This document shows positions 1-7,844 of a stretch of 64,000 bases of DNA, piece by piece. The DNA comes from Flavipsychrobacter sp. (GTDB lineage: Bacteria > Bacteroidota > Bacteroidia > Chitinophagales > Chitinophagaceae), in contig JAEUVF010000013.1 of NCBI GenBank assembly GCA_016787265.1, positions 124,001 to 188,000 of the forward strand. Direction: 5' to 3'. The position numbers were made by a program, and so were the translations under genes. Every line of letters begins with the position of its first letter. Position 1 is the stretch's first letter. Below the pieces are notes generated by a model that did not search any database, was not told the DNA's origin, and saw nothing but the letters and a program-made list of their open reading frames with translations.

Positions 1-2021
1 TTCAATCGTTTAGTAGTAGCCGCCAGATCACCTTGCTTACCCAACATCCGGTAACAGATTGCCAGGTTATAGAGCACATCTGCTTCCAGTTGTCCGCCTG
101 GATAATTTTCCAGTAACCATTCATATGCTGATGCTGCGCCGGCATAATCCTCGAGTTTGTTCTGAAGCGTAACCGCAATCAGATAACGGGCCTGAGCCAC
201 CGAATCTTTGGAAATTTGAAGTTTTTCAGGGGTTAGAGGGATATTCTCCAGTAACTGATCAAGATTTGCATCCTCATCTGGTTGTTCCAATGCATCCTGC
301 TGATTGCCTTTCTTTTCCTTACTGAATAACGGTTTGCTCTGGCTACTGCTTCTTCGCCAGTTATCGGTATTGGGACGATTGCCCCACTTGTTCCGGAATT
401 CATTGAAGCCCCTGCTTTTGAGCGAATTATTATAGAAGTAAAACTCCGTAGAACTGCCCGATGCAAAAAGGTCAGCAGGTGGCTGATTGCCAGCATTATT
501 GAAGCCAGGGAAATTATTGCCTGCAGGTGCATTAGCGCTTTCGAGCGCCGCCTGCTGTTTTCTCAGTTGACGAAGTTTTTTCTTAAGAATATCCATTCGT
601 TCGGCTTCCGGCATCGCCGCCAGTGCCTGCAGACTATCCTGCCGGTCTATTATTTCCATCTGTGCTACAACAACACTCAATACCTGCTTTCGTTGTTCCA
701 GTTTCGGAAGTTCAGTCTCTGCGATAAGACTATTTTCTACGCTGTCATAATAAGCTTTTGCCGGCTGGTACTGTTTCTGTGTAAAAGCAACATCGCCCAG
801 CAGCAACCAGGTGCTTGCTTTCTGTTCAGGATTTTGAAGGCTGTAGCGGATGCTTTTAAGCAGATGCTGATGTGCTTCCGGGTAAGCCTGGTTCTGGTAT
901 TCCAGCTGTCCGATACTGTAGTAAATCAAATCACGATAGCTGGCGTATTTTTCCCGTCTGGCCATCTTTTCAAGGGTTTGCACCACTGTTTTCCAGTTTC
1001 GGCCTTCACTATTTCCGGATAACAATGCTATCTCCAGTTGCGCTGCAACCTCCATCACGGGGTTCAGGGTGTGGTTGGCAGCCTGCTCAAAGGCATCGAT
1101 CGCCTGCTCCGTTGAGGCTGCTTTCTTAAACAACTGGCCCATTAAAAATTCCCAACGGGCTGCTTCCTGCTTGTTATAAGCTGCCGGAAGCGCCTCTCCG
1201 AGGTAAACAGCAGCGCTGTCGTATTGCTTCAGTTTATAAAAATAGTAGGCCTGCATTTCATACAGCCTGGGATGGAGCCGCTCCGGAAACTGGGGGTCAT
1301 TGCGAAGGGTCTGGATCAATGTGGCTGCCTGTCCGGTTTCTTCGCGTTCCAGGTGGGTACGGATCAGCCAAACCAGCGCATCGTTACGGCTGGGAGGCCT
1401 GGAGAAAGCTTTGTCGAGAATATTTCTTTTTTCTGCAGTAGACACTTTCAAGGCATTTCCCCCTTCGGTGGAATTGGACGCGATCACCCGGTCATATCCG
1501 TCCGGATCCTTGGGGTGAAACGCATAGTTCATATACTGGAAGGTCATAAAGGCCGAGTCCAGCGTATTCCTTAACAGATATGCCTGTCCCATAGCCAGGT
1601 AAAGGTTGTCCATCCAGTCGCTGCGTAAATCATGTAAAAACACCCCCGCATTTACTTTGTAAATCACGGAATCCAGTTCGGTTTTCTGTGCCGAAGTGGC
1701 TTCCAGACTGTAATTATAAAAGGAAAGCAACTCAGAAAATCGGTCAATATGCTGTAGTTTGGCCGCTTCCAGCACCTGGTTAAGCTTTGTTTCAGCATTG
1801 AACACATAGTTATAATGCGTATAGGTATTCTGGAAAAAGCGGCGGGGAGCAGTGAATTTTTTTTCGCCGGTCTTTTCAGCCCGGAGGATCCGGTTTTCGT
1901 ATTTCTTTGGCTTCTGCTTTTGAAGGTCAGGGTCAAGCGTAGGTTGCCCCATTCCAGGTAGTCCAAAGGAAAGGAATAGAATAAAGGGAGCAAGGTATGG
2001 GAGGCCCTGGATCTTGATCAT
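1..2021 (-). CDS. porW: PorW/SprE-like T9SS tetratricopeptide protein, partial
   Basis: Reverse-strand frame of at least 673 codons that stays open through base 1, so the C-terminus lies outside the window. The PorW/SprE family is known in Bacteroidota as a periplasmic TPR protein required by the type IX secretion system and gliding. Seen: a signal peptide (about residues 1-25), then the blocks FFQNTYTHYNYVFN and WMDNLYLAMGQAYLL, TPR-like helix pairs, and a mid-protein block FRNKWGNRPNTDNWRR; I recognise these as typical of the family. The ATG at 2021 is forced because a TAG lies four codons upstream in frame. Odd: known members are described as lipoproteins, but no lipobox cysteine is visible here. 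A T9SS cargo protein at 43973 supports a working system. Identity by recall, not search. Confidence 0.78.
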   Translation of the reverse strand, partial: MIKIQGLPYLAPFILFLSFGLPGMGQPTLDPDLQKQKPKKYENRILRAEKTGEKKFTAPRRFFQNTYTHYNYVFNAETKLNQVLEAAKLQHIDRFSELLSFYNYSLEATSAQKTELDSVIYKVNAGVFLHDLRSDWMDNLYLAMGQAYLLRNTLDSAFMTFQYMNYAFHPKDPDGYDRVIASNSTEGGNALKVSTAEKRNILDKAFSRPPSRNDALVWLIRTHLEREETGQAATLIQTLRNDPQFPERLHPRLYEMQAYYFYKLKQYDSAAVYLGEALPAAYNKQEAARWEFLMGQLFKKAASTEQAIDAFEQAANHTLNPVMEVAAQLEIALLSGNSEGRNWKTVVQTLEKMARREKYASYRDLIYYSIGQLEYQNQAYPEAHQHLLKSIRYSLQNPEQKASTWLLLGDVAFTQKQYQPAKAYYDSVENSLIAETELPKLEQRKQVLSVVVAQMEIIDRQDSLQALAAMPEAERMDILKKKLRQLRKQQAALESANAPAGNNFPGFNNAGNQPPADLFASGSSTEFYFYNNSLKSRGFNEFRNKWGNRPNTDNWRRSSSQSKPLFSKEKKGNQQDALEQPDEDANLDQLLENIPLTPEKLQISKDSVAQARYLIAVTLQNKLEDYAGAASAYEWLLENYPGGQLEADVLYNLAICYRMLGKQGDLAATTKRL

Positions 2022-2074
2022 CTGCGCAAACTAAATTGATAATAACATACCCACAAGAAAATTATTTTAAAGTT

Positions 2075-2091
2075 AGCCAAATAATTTGGCT
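2075..2091. promoter_or_regulatory. 17-bp perfect palindrome in divergent promoter region
   Basis: AGCCAAAT-A-ATTTGGCT is a perfect inverted repeat (8-bp arms, one central base). It sits between the porW start (2021) and the divergent start at 2143, 54 bp from one and 52 bp from the other. Its position suits an operator serving both genes; the regulator is unknown. Confidence 0.5.
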
Positions 2092-2142
2092 CGAATTTTA
2101 TGTAAGTTGTGGCGGCTTAACGTGAAAAACTGAACAATTTTA

Positions 2143-2538
2143 ATGCCTGAAAACAATACCAATACCACCCTTAAGCGTTTACGTAACAGGTATCGGCTGG
2201 TTGTAATGAACGACGACAGTTACGAAGAGGTGGTAACCTTCAAATTATCGCGGCTAAGTGTTTACATTGGATTGAGTACCATTTTTGTGTTATTGACCAG
2301 CCTGACCGTAGCTTTAATTGTGTTTACACCGTTAAAGTTGTATATTCCGGGTTACGGATCGGCCAGTGCGACCAAGGAATTGAGACAATTGAAGATCCGT
2401 ACCGATTCGCTGGAACAGGCGATGTATTATAAAGATCAGTATTTGTTAAATATTAAACGGGTATTACAGGGTGAGGAGCCAGTAGCATTGGATACCACCC
2501 TGCTGAATATACCGGTAACAGAAACAACCACCGATTAA
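2143..2538 (+). CDS. Single-pass membrane protein next to bactofilin, function unknown
   Basis: A 131-residue protein. Residues 1-39 are a basic cytoplasmic segment containing RLVVMNDDSYEEV, residues 40-64 are one strong membrane helix, about 77-108 looks coiled coil, and the tail is polar. From memory this is how bactofilin-linked M23 endopeptidases of Bacteroidota begin, but in those a periplasmic LytM domain follows; this frame stops before any such domain and shows no HxxxD/HxH zinc motif. The gene lies 10 bp before the bactofilin gene, so the two are probably co-transcribed. I infer a membrane anchor or partner for the bactofilin scaffold. That the gene is real is fairly certain; the role is not. 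Confidence 0.65.
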   Translation: MPENNTNTTLKRLRNRYRLVVMNDDSYEEVVTFKLSRLSVYIGLSTIFVLLTSLTVALIVFTPLKLYIPGYGSASATKELRQLKIRTDSLEQAMYYKDQYLLNIKRVLQGEEPVALDTTLLNIPVTETTTD

Positions 2539-2548
2539 ATCCAAGATC

Positions 2549-2974
2549 ATGTTCAACGGAAAATCCAAATCTGAAGCTGCAGCAGAAGTATCCGGCAGCA
2601 CAACCAGCAGTACCAGCCTGATCGGCAACGGAACTACCCTGAAAGGAGATATCTCCAGTAATGGGGATCTCCGTATTGATGGGAAACTGATCGGCAATAT
2701 CCACAGTACTGCCAAAGTAGTAATCGGTGCCAACGGAGTCGTAGAAGGCGATATCCATGGGGTGCAAGCCGATATCATGGGTAAAGTAACCGGAACGATT
2801 AAAGTAAAGGAACTGCTCCAATTGAAAGCCAGCGGTACGGTCAATGGCAATATCCATGCGGGAAAATTGCAAATTGAACCAGCTGCCACTTTTAACGGGG
2901 CCTGTCATATGGGGGTTGAAACAGCAGCGCCTACTATGGTAAATGAAAAGCAGAAAGACACAAAAGCTGCCTGA
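2549..2974 (+). CDS. Bactofilin (polymer-forming cytoskeletal protein)
   Basis: A 141-residue protein with the bactofilin (DUF583) pattern: a flexible Ser/Thr-rich N-terminus (1-22) and a right-handed beta-helix core (about 25-125) built of short repeats such as LKGDISSNGDLRIDGKLIGN and VEGDIHGVQADIMGKVTG, with Gly-Asn-Ile/Gly-Asp-Ile turns. Bactofilins self-assemble into nucleotide-independent filaments on the inner membrane and position cell-wall or morphology factors. It follows the small membrane protein by 10 bp and its last 32 bp overlap the AtpZ-like gene, so all are likely one transcript. Length and domain are normal for the family. Confidence 0.9.
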   Translation: MFNGKSKSEAAAEVSGSTTSSTSLIGNGTTLKGDISSNGDLRIDGKLIGNIHSTAKVVIGANGVVEGDIHGVQADIMGKVTGTIKVKELLQLKASGTVNGNIHAGKLQIEPAATFNGACHMGVETAAPTMVNEKQKDTKAA

Positions 2975-3188
2975 TAGTTCTCACAACTTATTGAAATACC
3001 TTTCCCTGGGCACCCAATTGCTGGTGGCCCTGGGACTGGCTGTTTGGGCCGGTATCTGGATAGATAAGCGGCAAGGCTTTTCTATGCACCTATTCGTTTG
3101 GATCTTACCTTTGCTGGTAATCGCTGTTACTATTTTCAAACTGGTAAAAGAAACAGCAGGTAAATCGAATGGAAAAAAAACGAACTGA
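2943..3188 (+). CDS. atpZ: AtpZ/AtpI-family small membrane protein
   Basis: 81 residues with two membrane helices (about 23-40 and 48-65) joined by a short loop containing GIWIDKRQG, the signature of the AtpZ/AtpI 'F0F1-ATPase subunit' family. These small proteins are encoded at the head of ATP synthase operons and are thought to help Mg/Ca transport or c-ring assembly. Its start overlaps the bactofilin gene by 32 bp and its end overlaps the next gene by 20 bp, implying translational coupling. Odd: no F-type ATPase subunit gene follows in this window, so the pair is separated from the enzyme it normally accompanies. Confidence 0.75.
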   Translation: MKSRKTQKLPDSSHNLLKYLSLGTQLLVALGLAVWAGIWIDKRQGFSMHLFVWILPLLVIAVTIFKLVKETAGKSNGKKTN

Positions 3189-3570
3189 TTCCCGCAAAGC
3201 CTTGCTCCCCCTCTTGCTGTTTTTTATTGCCGTAAATGGTCTCTTGATTGTTTTTCAGCAGCGCCTGTCCGCGGCCGGACTCGATACCAGCGTTCTGTTG
3301 GTAGCGAATCTCCTGCTTTTTGGAATATTCTTTATATCCCTCTGGCTTCATTTGCGATCCATGGCCAACAGCTCCACCCACGTATTTATGCGAAATATGT
3401 ATTCCGGGATGCTTTTAAAATTATTTGGCGGTGCCCTTGCTGCCTTTGTTTACATGTACCTCAACCGCAATGCCATTAATAAACCAGCTCTTTTTGGAGC
3501 GATGGCTCTTTATGTAGTATACACCATTATCGAATTGCGATCCGTCCTCAAACAAAGCAAGTCGAGCTGA
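3169..3570 (+). CDS. Four-helix membrane protein, AtpI-like position
   Basis: 133 residues with about four hydrophobic helices and basic ends (MEKKRTDSRK at the start, RSVLKQSKSS at the end). I do not recognise a characterised domain. In many Bacteroidota an uncharacterised membrane protein of this size sits between atpZ and atpB, and position plus topology resemble AtpI, so I infer an ATP-synthase-associated assembly factor. It overlaps the upstream atpZ-like gene by 20 bp and is followed after 3 bp by the SprT-like gene instead of atpB. Confidence 0.6.
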   Translation: MEKKRTDSRKALLPLLLFFIAVNGLLIVFQQRLSAAGLDTSVLLVANLLLFGIFFISLWLHLRSMANSSTHVFMRNMYSGMLLKLFGGALAAFVYMYLNRNAINKPALFGAMALYVVYTIIELRSVLKQSKSS

Positions 3571-3573
3571 TCC

Positions 3574-4197
3574 ATGCCCAAAAAGGAATACCCGCTTAAC
3601 CAGCTTTCACATTTTTTGCCGGATGGCTCTTACGAACCGATCGCCCGCTACCTGCACTATTATAAGGTGCACCTGACGATAAGCCGTGAACGGCGCAGCC
3701 TGCTGGGTGATTATCGCCATGCACACCTTAACCGTAATCACCGGATCAGTGTAAATGGCAATCTGAATCCCTATGCTTTCCTGATCACCCTGATCCATGA
3801 GCTGGCTCACCTGGTAACCTTTGAACAATATGGCAACCGGGTTCAATCCCATGGAAAAGAGTGGAAGCAATTATACAGGCACCTGCTAGAACAGTTTCTG
3901 GGTAAAGGATTGTTTCCGGGTGATGTGGAAGCCGCCCTGAATAAGAGTCTGCATAACCTGCCGGCCAGTAGTTGTGCAGACGAAAACCTGATGCGGATTC
4001 TCAGAAATCATGACCACCCCGATCAGAAGCAGGTTTTGGTGGAGGAATTACCAGAAGGAGCCCTGTTTGAGATTGACGGAGGAAGAGTCTTTCAAAAAGG
4101 AAAAAAATTAAGAAAAAGATATCAGTGTAAAGAACTGGCAACCGGAAAGTTGTACCTTTTCAGTGGATTATACGAAGTCCTAAACCATCAGTTATGA
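3574..4197 (+). CDS. SprT-like zinc metallopeptidase-fold protein
   Basis: 207 residues. A HELAH zinc-site motif at 75-79 (in LITLIHELAHLVTFEQYG) and a likely third ligand, His93, in SHGKEW are the SprT/Spartan pattern. The N-terminal region (20-60) matches the SprT domain layout with strand ISRERRSLLGDYR. The C-terminal part (about 150-207) holds GGRVFQKGKKLRKRYQC, a basic beta-rich tail like that of bacterial SprT-like proteins. Known relatives are intracellular; eukaryotic Spartan degrades DNA-protein crosslinks, but the bacterial role is not established. The stop overlaps the next start as ATGA (4194-4197). Confidence 0.8.
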   Translation: MPKKEYPLNQLSHFLPDGSYEPIARYLHYYKVHLTISRERRSLLGDYRHAHLNRNHRISVNGNLNPYAFLITLIHELAHLVTFEQYGNRVQSHGKEWKQLYRHLLEQFLGKGLFPGDVEAALNKSLHNLPASSCADENLMRILRNHDHPDQKQVLVEELPEGALFEIDGGRVFQKGKKLRKRYQCKELATGKLYLFSGLYEVLNHQL

Positions 4198-4733
4198 AAA
4201 AAATCACACTGCTCTTTTTCGGATTGGTACTTGCTTTAGGGGTAACGGCTCAAACGGAGCAACAGGATTGGCTGGTCGGTGGTAGTTTTGCACTGAATAC
4301 CAGTCGGAATACCACGGTTAGTCTGAATCCTGCCGCCGGTTATTTCTTTTTGAACAATTTTGCGGCGGGCGGGGTTTTTCAACTTTCTTATAATAAGACA
4401 GGGGATAACAAAACCACGGTGTTTGGTGTCGGACCTTTTGTGCGTTATTATTTTGGCAAGAAGGAACTCAAACCCTTTATCGCATCCGAATACATTTTCA
4501 CTTCCAACAAATTTGATAATCCCAATTTTCGATCCACAGTGAACGGAGCAGATTTTTTTATCGGTCCGGGACTAGCCGCATTTGTAAATGAACATGTAGC
4601 GATAGAAACCCTTGTGGGTTATGTAAATTCAAAGGTTTCGGATATTCCAAGTGATGGGGGTGTGGTAGTACGGATAGGTTTTCAGATCTATTTGTCGCCC
4701 CGTGGTATTGTAGACACCTATCGTAAACGCTAA
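4194..4733 (+). CDS. Outer-membrane beta-barrel protein
   Basis: 179 residues with a signal peptide ending near VTAQ (about residue 20) and alternating amphipathic strands: GGSFALNTSRNTTVSLNP, AAGGVFQLSYNK, FVRYYFGKKELKPF and a closing strand GGVVVRIGFQIYLSP. This is the small OmpX/OMP_b-brl type common in Bacteroidota, probably an eight-stranded barrel. The substrate or role is unknown. Its ATG overlaps the SprT-like stop, and its stop codon overlaps that of the convergent acetyltransferase gene. Confidence 0.8.
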   Translation: MKKITLLFFGLVLALGVTAQTEQQDWLVGGSFALNTSRNTTVSLNPAAGYFFLNNFAAGGVFQLSYNKTGDNKTTVFGVGPFVRYYFGKKELKPFIASEYIFTSNKFDNPNFRSTVNGADFFIGPGLAAFVNEHVAIETLVGYVNSKVSDIPSDGGVVVRIGFQIYLSPRGIVDTYRKR

Positions 4734-5212
4734 AGCGTCATTTTCATCCAGACATCACAGCCGAAATGACCTGAATTGCCAACGGGACCATCGAGGTATT
4801 CAAAACCGAATTGCTCGTATACGGCTACCGCTTTGCGCAATTCCGGCATGGTTTCCAGGTACACCGTGTGGTAACCTCTGCGTTTTGCTTCTTCCAGGCA
4901 ATGAGCAATTAATTTTCTCCCTAATCCCAATCCTCTCGCTTCTTTTCGCAGGTACATTTTTACCAGCTCACACCAGCCCTCTGGCAATCCGGGCGTAGGA
5001 AAGAGTCCGGCACCCCCCAATAGCTGCTTACCTTCTTCCGCAACAAAATAACAGCTGCCCGGAGTCTGAAACAATTCAAATAGGTGATCGGTGGATTCGT
5101 CGTAATAGACAGTTCCTGGTTTGTTGGCACCAAACTCAGTTAAAGCGGTTCGAATGATCAGGGCCAGTTCCGGGTTGTCCCCGGGCCGTATCGGCCGGAT
5201 TTTGCATTCCAT
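4730..5212 (-). CDS. GNAT-family N-acetyltransferase
   Basis: 160 residues spanning one GNAT domain. The acetyl-CoA pyrophosphate loop is EARGLGLGRKLIAHCLEEA (about 92-110), preceded by strand GWCELVKMYLRKE and followed by YHTVYLETMPELRKAVAVYE and FGFEYLDGP, all in canonical order. The start MECKIRPIRPGDNPEL is typical. The acceptor cannot be predicted. It is convergent with the beta-barrel gene; upstream, on the same strand, is a 30-codon ORF 17 bp away. Confidence 0.85.
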   Translation of the reverse strand: MECKIRPIRPGDNPELALIIRTALTEFGANKPGTVYYDESTDHLFELFQTPGSCYFVAEEGKQLLGGAGLFPTPGLPEGWCELVKMYLRKEARGLGLGRKLIAHCLEEAKRRGYHTVYLETMPELRKAVAVYEQFGFEYLDGPVGNSGHFGCDVWMKMTL

Positions 5213-5229
5213 TCCGCAAATCTAGGTGC

Positions 5230-5322
5230 TTAACCCAGAATCAGTGCAAACAGCCCATAAAACAATACCAGGGAGGTAAAGATGGCTGCGATAAATAATT
5301 TGTCGGCGTTCCTTGAGTGCAT
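5230..5322 (-). CDS. Putative 30-residue single-pass membrane peptide
   Basis: A short ORF starts at the ATG at 5322 and stops at TAA 5230. It encodes a basic head MHSRNADK followed by about 20 hydrophobic residues (LFIAAIFTSLVLFYGLFALI) and ends LG. It fills the otherwise empty gap between the acetyltransferase and the TonB-receptor promoter and is co-directional with the acetyltransferase, ending 17 bp before it. The amino-acid pattern (charged N-terminus, clean single helix, aromatic near the end) looks selected, but so short an ORF could occur by chance. No family is recognised. Confidence 0.4.
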   Translation of the reverse strand: MHSRNADKLFIAAIFTSLVLFYGLFALILG

Positions 5323-5396
5323 GATTGAAATTTTAGAGCCTTCTATGCAGATAACGTGCCATTCGTCAGAATCGTATAGAAAAAAGTAATATTTAT

Positions 5397-5430
5397 TTTG
5401 TGATACAAATAAAAAATCTATCTATATTTG
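5397..5430 (+). promoter_or_regulatory. Bacteroidota-type promoter of the TonB receptor gene
   Basis: TTTG at 5397-5400 and TATATTTG at 5423-5430 match the -33 (TTTG) and -7 (TAnnTTTG) boxes described for Bacteroidota, with a 22-bp spacer. Transcription would start near 5437, about 23 bp before the ATG at 5460. Confidence 0.65.
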
Positions 5431-5431
5431 A

Positions 5432-5458
5432 CTAAAAATAAATTTAGACAAGACTAAA
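5432..5458. promoter_or_regulatory. CTAAA/TTTAG operator-like repeat over the TSS
   Basis: CTAAA (5432-5436), six bases, TTTAG (5443-5447), six bases, CTAAA (5454-5458). Each neighbouring pair forms an inverted repeat. The element fills the space from the -7 box to the start codon, where a repressor would block transcription. A near copy lies at 62880-62905. Confidence 0.5.
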
Positions 5459-5459
5459 T

Positions 5460-7751
5460 ATGAGATACCGGATAGTGGGATATTTTTTATTGGCGCTCTC
5501 TATTACAGGCCAGGCGCAGGTTTCAGGGTTTTCAGTGCAGGTAGTGGAAGAGGGTTCAGGGTTACCGGTAGCATTTGCAACGGTAAAAGTGAAAGCCAGT
5601 GGGAAGTCCGTTTTGGCGGATAGCCTGGGGAATTTTTCACTCAATAACCTGGTAGAATTGGGTAAGGATCGGGCCGTTTTGCTGGTGTCTGCGGTTGGGT
5701 ATGAAGCACGTGAATGGAACTGGAAAAAAGGAGAGCAACAAATTCAACTGGTATCTACTTCAAAAGAGATGGACGCAGTAGTGGTTAGTGGAACCATGCG
5801 GGCCGTGGTTCGTTCTGCCAGCCCGGTTCCGGTGGAAGTATATTCCGCTCAATTCTTTCGCAAAAATCCAACTCCGAGTCTATTTGATGCACTGCAACTG
5901 GTGAATGGTGTTCGTCCGCAATTAAATTGCAATGTTTGTAATACGGGAGATATCCATATAAATGGTCTTGAAGGGCCTTATACGATGGTCCTGATTGATG
6001 GCATGCCGATTGTCAGCAGCCTTGCAACCGTTTATGGGTTACAGGGGATCCCCAGTTCTCTGGTGGAGCGGATCGAAGTGGTAAAGGGCCCGGCTTCCTC
6101 CTTATATGGATCTGAAGCGATGGGTGGACTCATTAATGTGATTACTAAAAACCCCGCGAAAGCTCCCCGCTATTCTGTTGAATATACAGGAACCAGTTGG
6201 CGGGAGCATAACCTGGACGCGGGTTTTAAAATCCGCACAGGCGCAAAAAGCCAGGCATTGATAGGCGTCAATTATTTTAATTATACCCATCGCATGGATA
6301 AAAACAAGGACAATTTCACGGATGTAACCTTGCAGAACCGGTTGTCTTTATTCAGCAAAATTCAATGGGACCGTAAGCAGGGGCGCCAGGCCGGTATGGC
6401 TGTACGTTTTATCACAGAGGACCGGTGGGGAGGGGAAATGCAGTGGACACGCGCATTCCGTGGAGGAGAGGAGCGCTATGGAGAACAGATTAGTACCAAC
6501 CGGTTCGAATGGATTGGTAACTATCAGTTACCAACAACCGAAAAATTGCTTTTTTCTTTTTCTGCAACCGCGCACCAGCAGCGGTCCGCTTATGGGGCAA
6601 CAATTTATGATGCGGATCAGTACATTGGTTTTGGTCAGCTGACCTGGGAAAAAAAAGCTGGCAAACACCAGTTGCTTTCGGGTATTGTTAGCCGTTATAC
6701 CTATTACGATGATAATACACCGGCTACGCTGGGCCGGGATGGAAAAACCAACCGACCCGATAAAGTATTAATTCCCGGAATTTTTCTACAGGATGACATC
6801 TCACTGCATAAACAGCACCAGTTGCTCACCGGATTGCGCTACGATTATGACCGACGGCATGGATCTATTTTTACTCCCAGGTTGGCTTACAAATGGAAAA
6901 TGTCCGATAAGGATTATATACGCCTGAATATGGGTACCGGTTTCAGGGTGGTGAATCTGTTTACTGAAGACCATGCAGCTCTTACAGGGGCCAGGGAAGT
7001 GGAAATTGTGGGAGACCTGAAACCTGAAAGGAGTTACAATGCCAGCCTCAATTACAGTCGCAAGCTGGTTGTTGGTAACGGTTTCATGAACCTGGAAGCT
7101 GCCGGATGGTATACTTATTTTTCCAACAGAATTGTTCCGGATTATATTACCAATACAGACAAGATAATATATGCTAACCTGGATGGCTATGCGGAGTCGT
7201 TGGGTGCCAGCCTGAATCTGGAAGGACAGTTGAGCAGCAGGTTAAGGTTTACAACCGGACTAACGGTGCAGGATGTACGAATTTCAAACCGTGATGACCA
7301 GGGAAAGATGCAACGCAGCCGGCAACTCCTGACCGAACAATGGTCGGGCACCTGGACGCTCTCTTATCGCTTTGGTAATGCCGGCTGGTCGGCTGATTAT
7401 ACAGGCTCCGTCTATGGTCCAATGCTGTTACCACTGGTGTCAGACCTGGATCCCAGGAAACCTGAATCCCCTGTATGGACGCTCCAGCACCTGCAAGTCA
7501 CCAAAAAATGGAAATCTGGTGTTGAATTTTTTGGGGGAGTCAAAAACCTGCTGGATTTCACGCCTGATAAGGGTAATCCATTTTTGATTGCACGTGCTCA
7601 TGACCCGTTTGATAAACAGGTGGTGCGCGGTGCTGGCGGACAGGTAATTGCCACACCCGAAAATCCTTACGCACTCAGCTTTGATCCAACCTATATGTAT
7701 GCCCCCAACCAGGGCCGCCGGGTATTTGTAGGCGTACGGATCAGTAAGTAG
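5460..7751 (+). CDS. TonB-dependent receptor with carboxypeptidase-regulatory-like domain
   Basis: 763 residues: signal peptide (to about SITGQAQ), a carboxypeptidase-regulatory-like beta-sandwich (about 22-105), plug domain (about 115-220, with VLIDGMPIVSSLATVYG and ERIEVVKGPASSLYGSEAMG) and a 22-strand barrel ending RRVFVGVRISK. It imports a large chelate across the outer membrane using TonB energy. The plug carries a Cys pair, C157-N-V-C160, which together with the downstream CzcA/CzcB genes suggests a metal or metal-complex ligand; this is inference. It has its own promoter at 5397-5430 with an operator-like repeat over the TSS. Heme or another metallophore are alternatives. Confidence 0.85.
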   Translation: MRYRIVGYFLLALSITGQAQVSGFSVQVVEEGSGLPVAFATVKVKASGKSVLADSLGNFSLNNLVELGKDRAVLLVSAVGYEAREWNWKKGEQQIQLVSTSKEMDAVVVSGTMRAVVRSASPVPVEVYSAQFFRKNPTPSLFDALQLVNGVRPQLNCNVCNTGDIHINGLEGPYTMVLIDGMPIVSSLATVYGLQGIPSSLVERIEVVKGPASSLYGSEAMGGLINVITKNPAKAPRYSVEYTGTSWREHNLDAGFKIRTGAKSQALIGVNYFNYTHRMDKNKDNFTDVTLQNRLSLFSKIQWDRKQGRQAGMAVRFITEDRWGGEMQWTRAFRGGEERYGEQISTNRFEWIGNYQLPTTEKLLFSFSATAHQQRSAYGATIYDADQYIGFGQLTWEKKAGKHQLLSGIVSRYTYYDDNTPATLGRDGKTNRPDKVLIPGIFLQDDISLHKQHQLLTGLRYDYDRRHGSIFTPRLAYKWKMSDKDYIRLNMGTGFRVVNLFTEDHAALTGAREVEIVGDLKPERSYNASLNYSRKLVVGNGFMNLEAAGWYTYFSNRIVPDYITNTDKIIYANLDGYAESLGASLNLEGQLSSRLRFTTGLTVQDVRISNRDDQGKMQRSRQLLTEQWSGTWTLSYRFGNAGWSADYTGSVYGPMLLPLVSDLDPRKPESPVWTLQHLQVTKKWKSGVEFFGGVKNLLDFTPDKGNPFLIARAHDPFDKQVVRGAGGQVIATPENPYALSFDPTYMYAPNQGRRVFVGVRISK

Positions 7752-7761
7752 CATGGAGGAT

Positions 7762-7823
7762 GGAGGAATGGAAGAGGGAGGAAAGAATGGCCCCTCTTCC
7801 TTTCTTCCCTCTTCCATTCCTCC
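7762..7823. repeat. Long purine/pyrimidine hairpin after the TonB receptor
   Basis: The 18-bp arm at 7762-7779 (GGAGGAATGGAAGAGGGA) is exactly complementary to 7806-7823, and five further base pairs (GAAAG, 7781-7785) extend the stem past one mismatch. It lies 10 bp after the receptor stop and 21 bp before the next start. There is no T-tract, so it may be an attenuator, mRNA stabiliser or repeat element instead of a simple terminator. Confidence 0.6.
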
Positions 7824-7844
7824 GGCTTTCCCTATCTTTACCCT

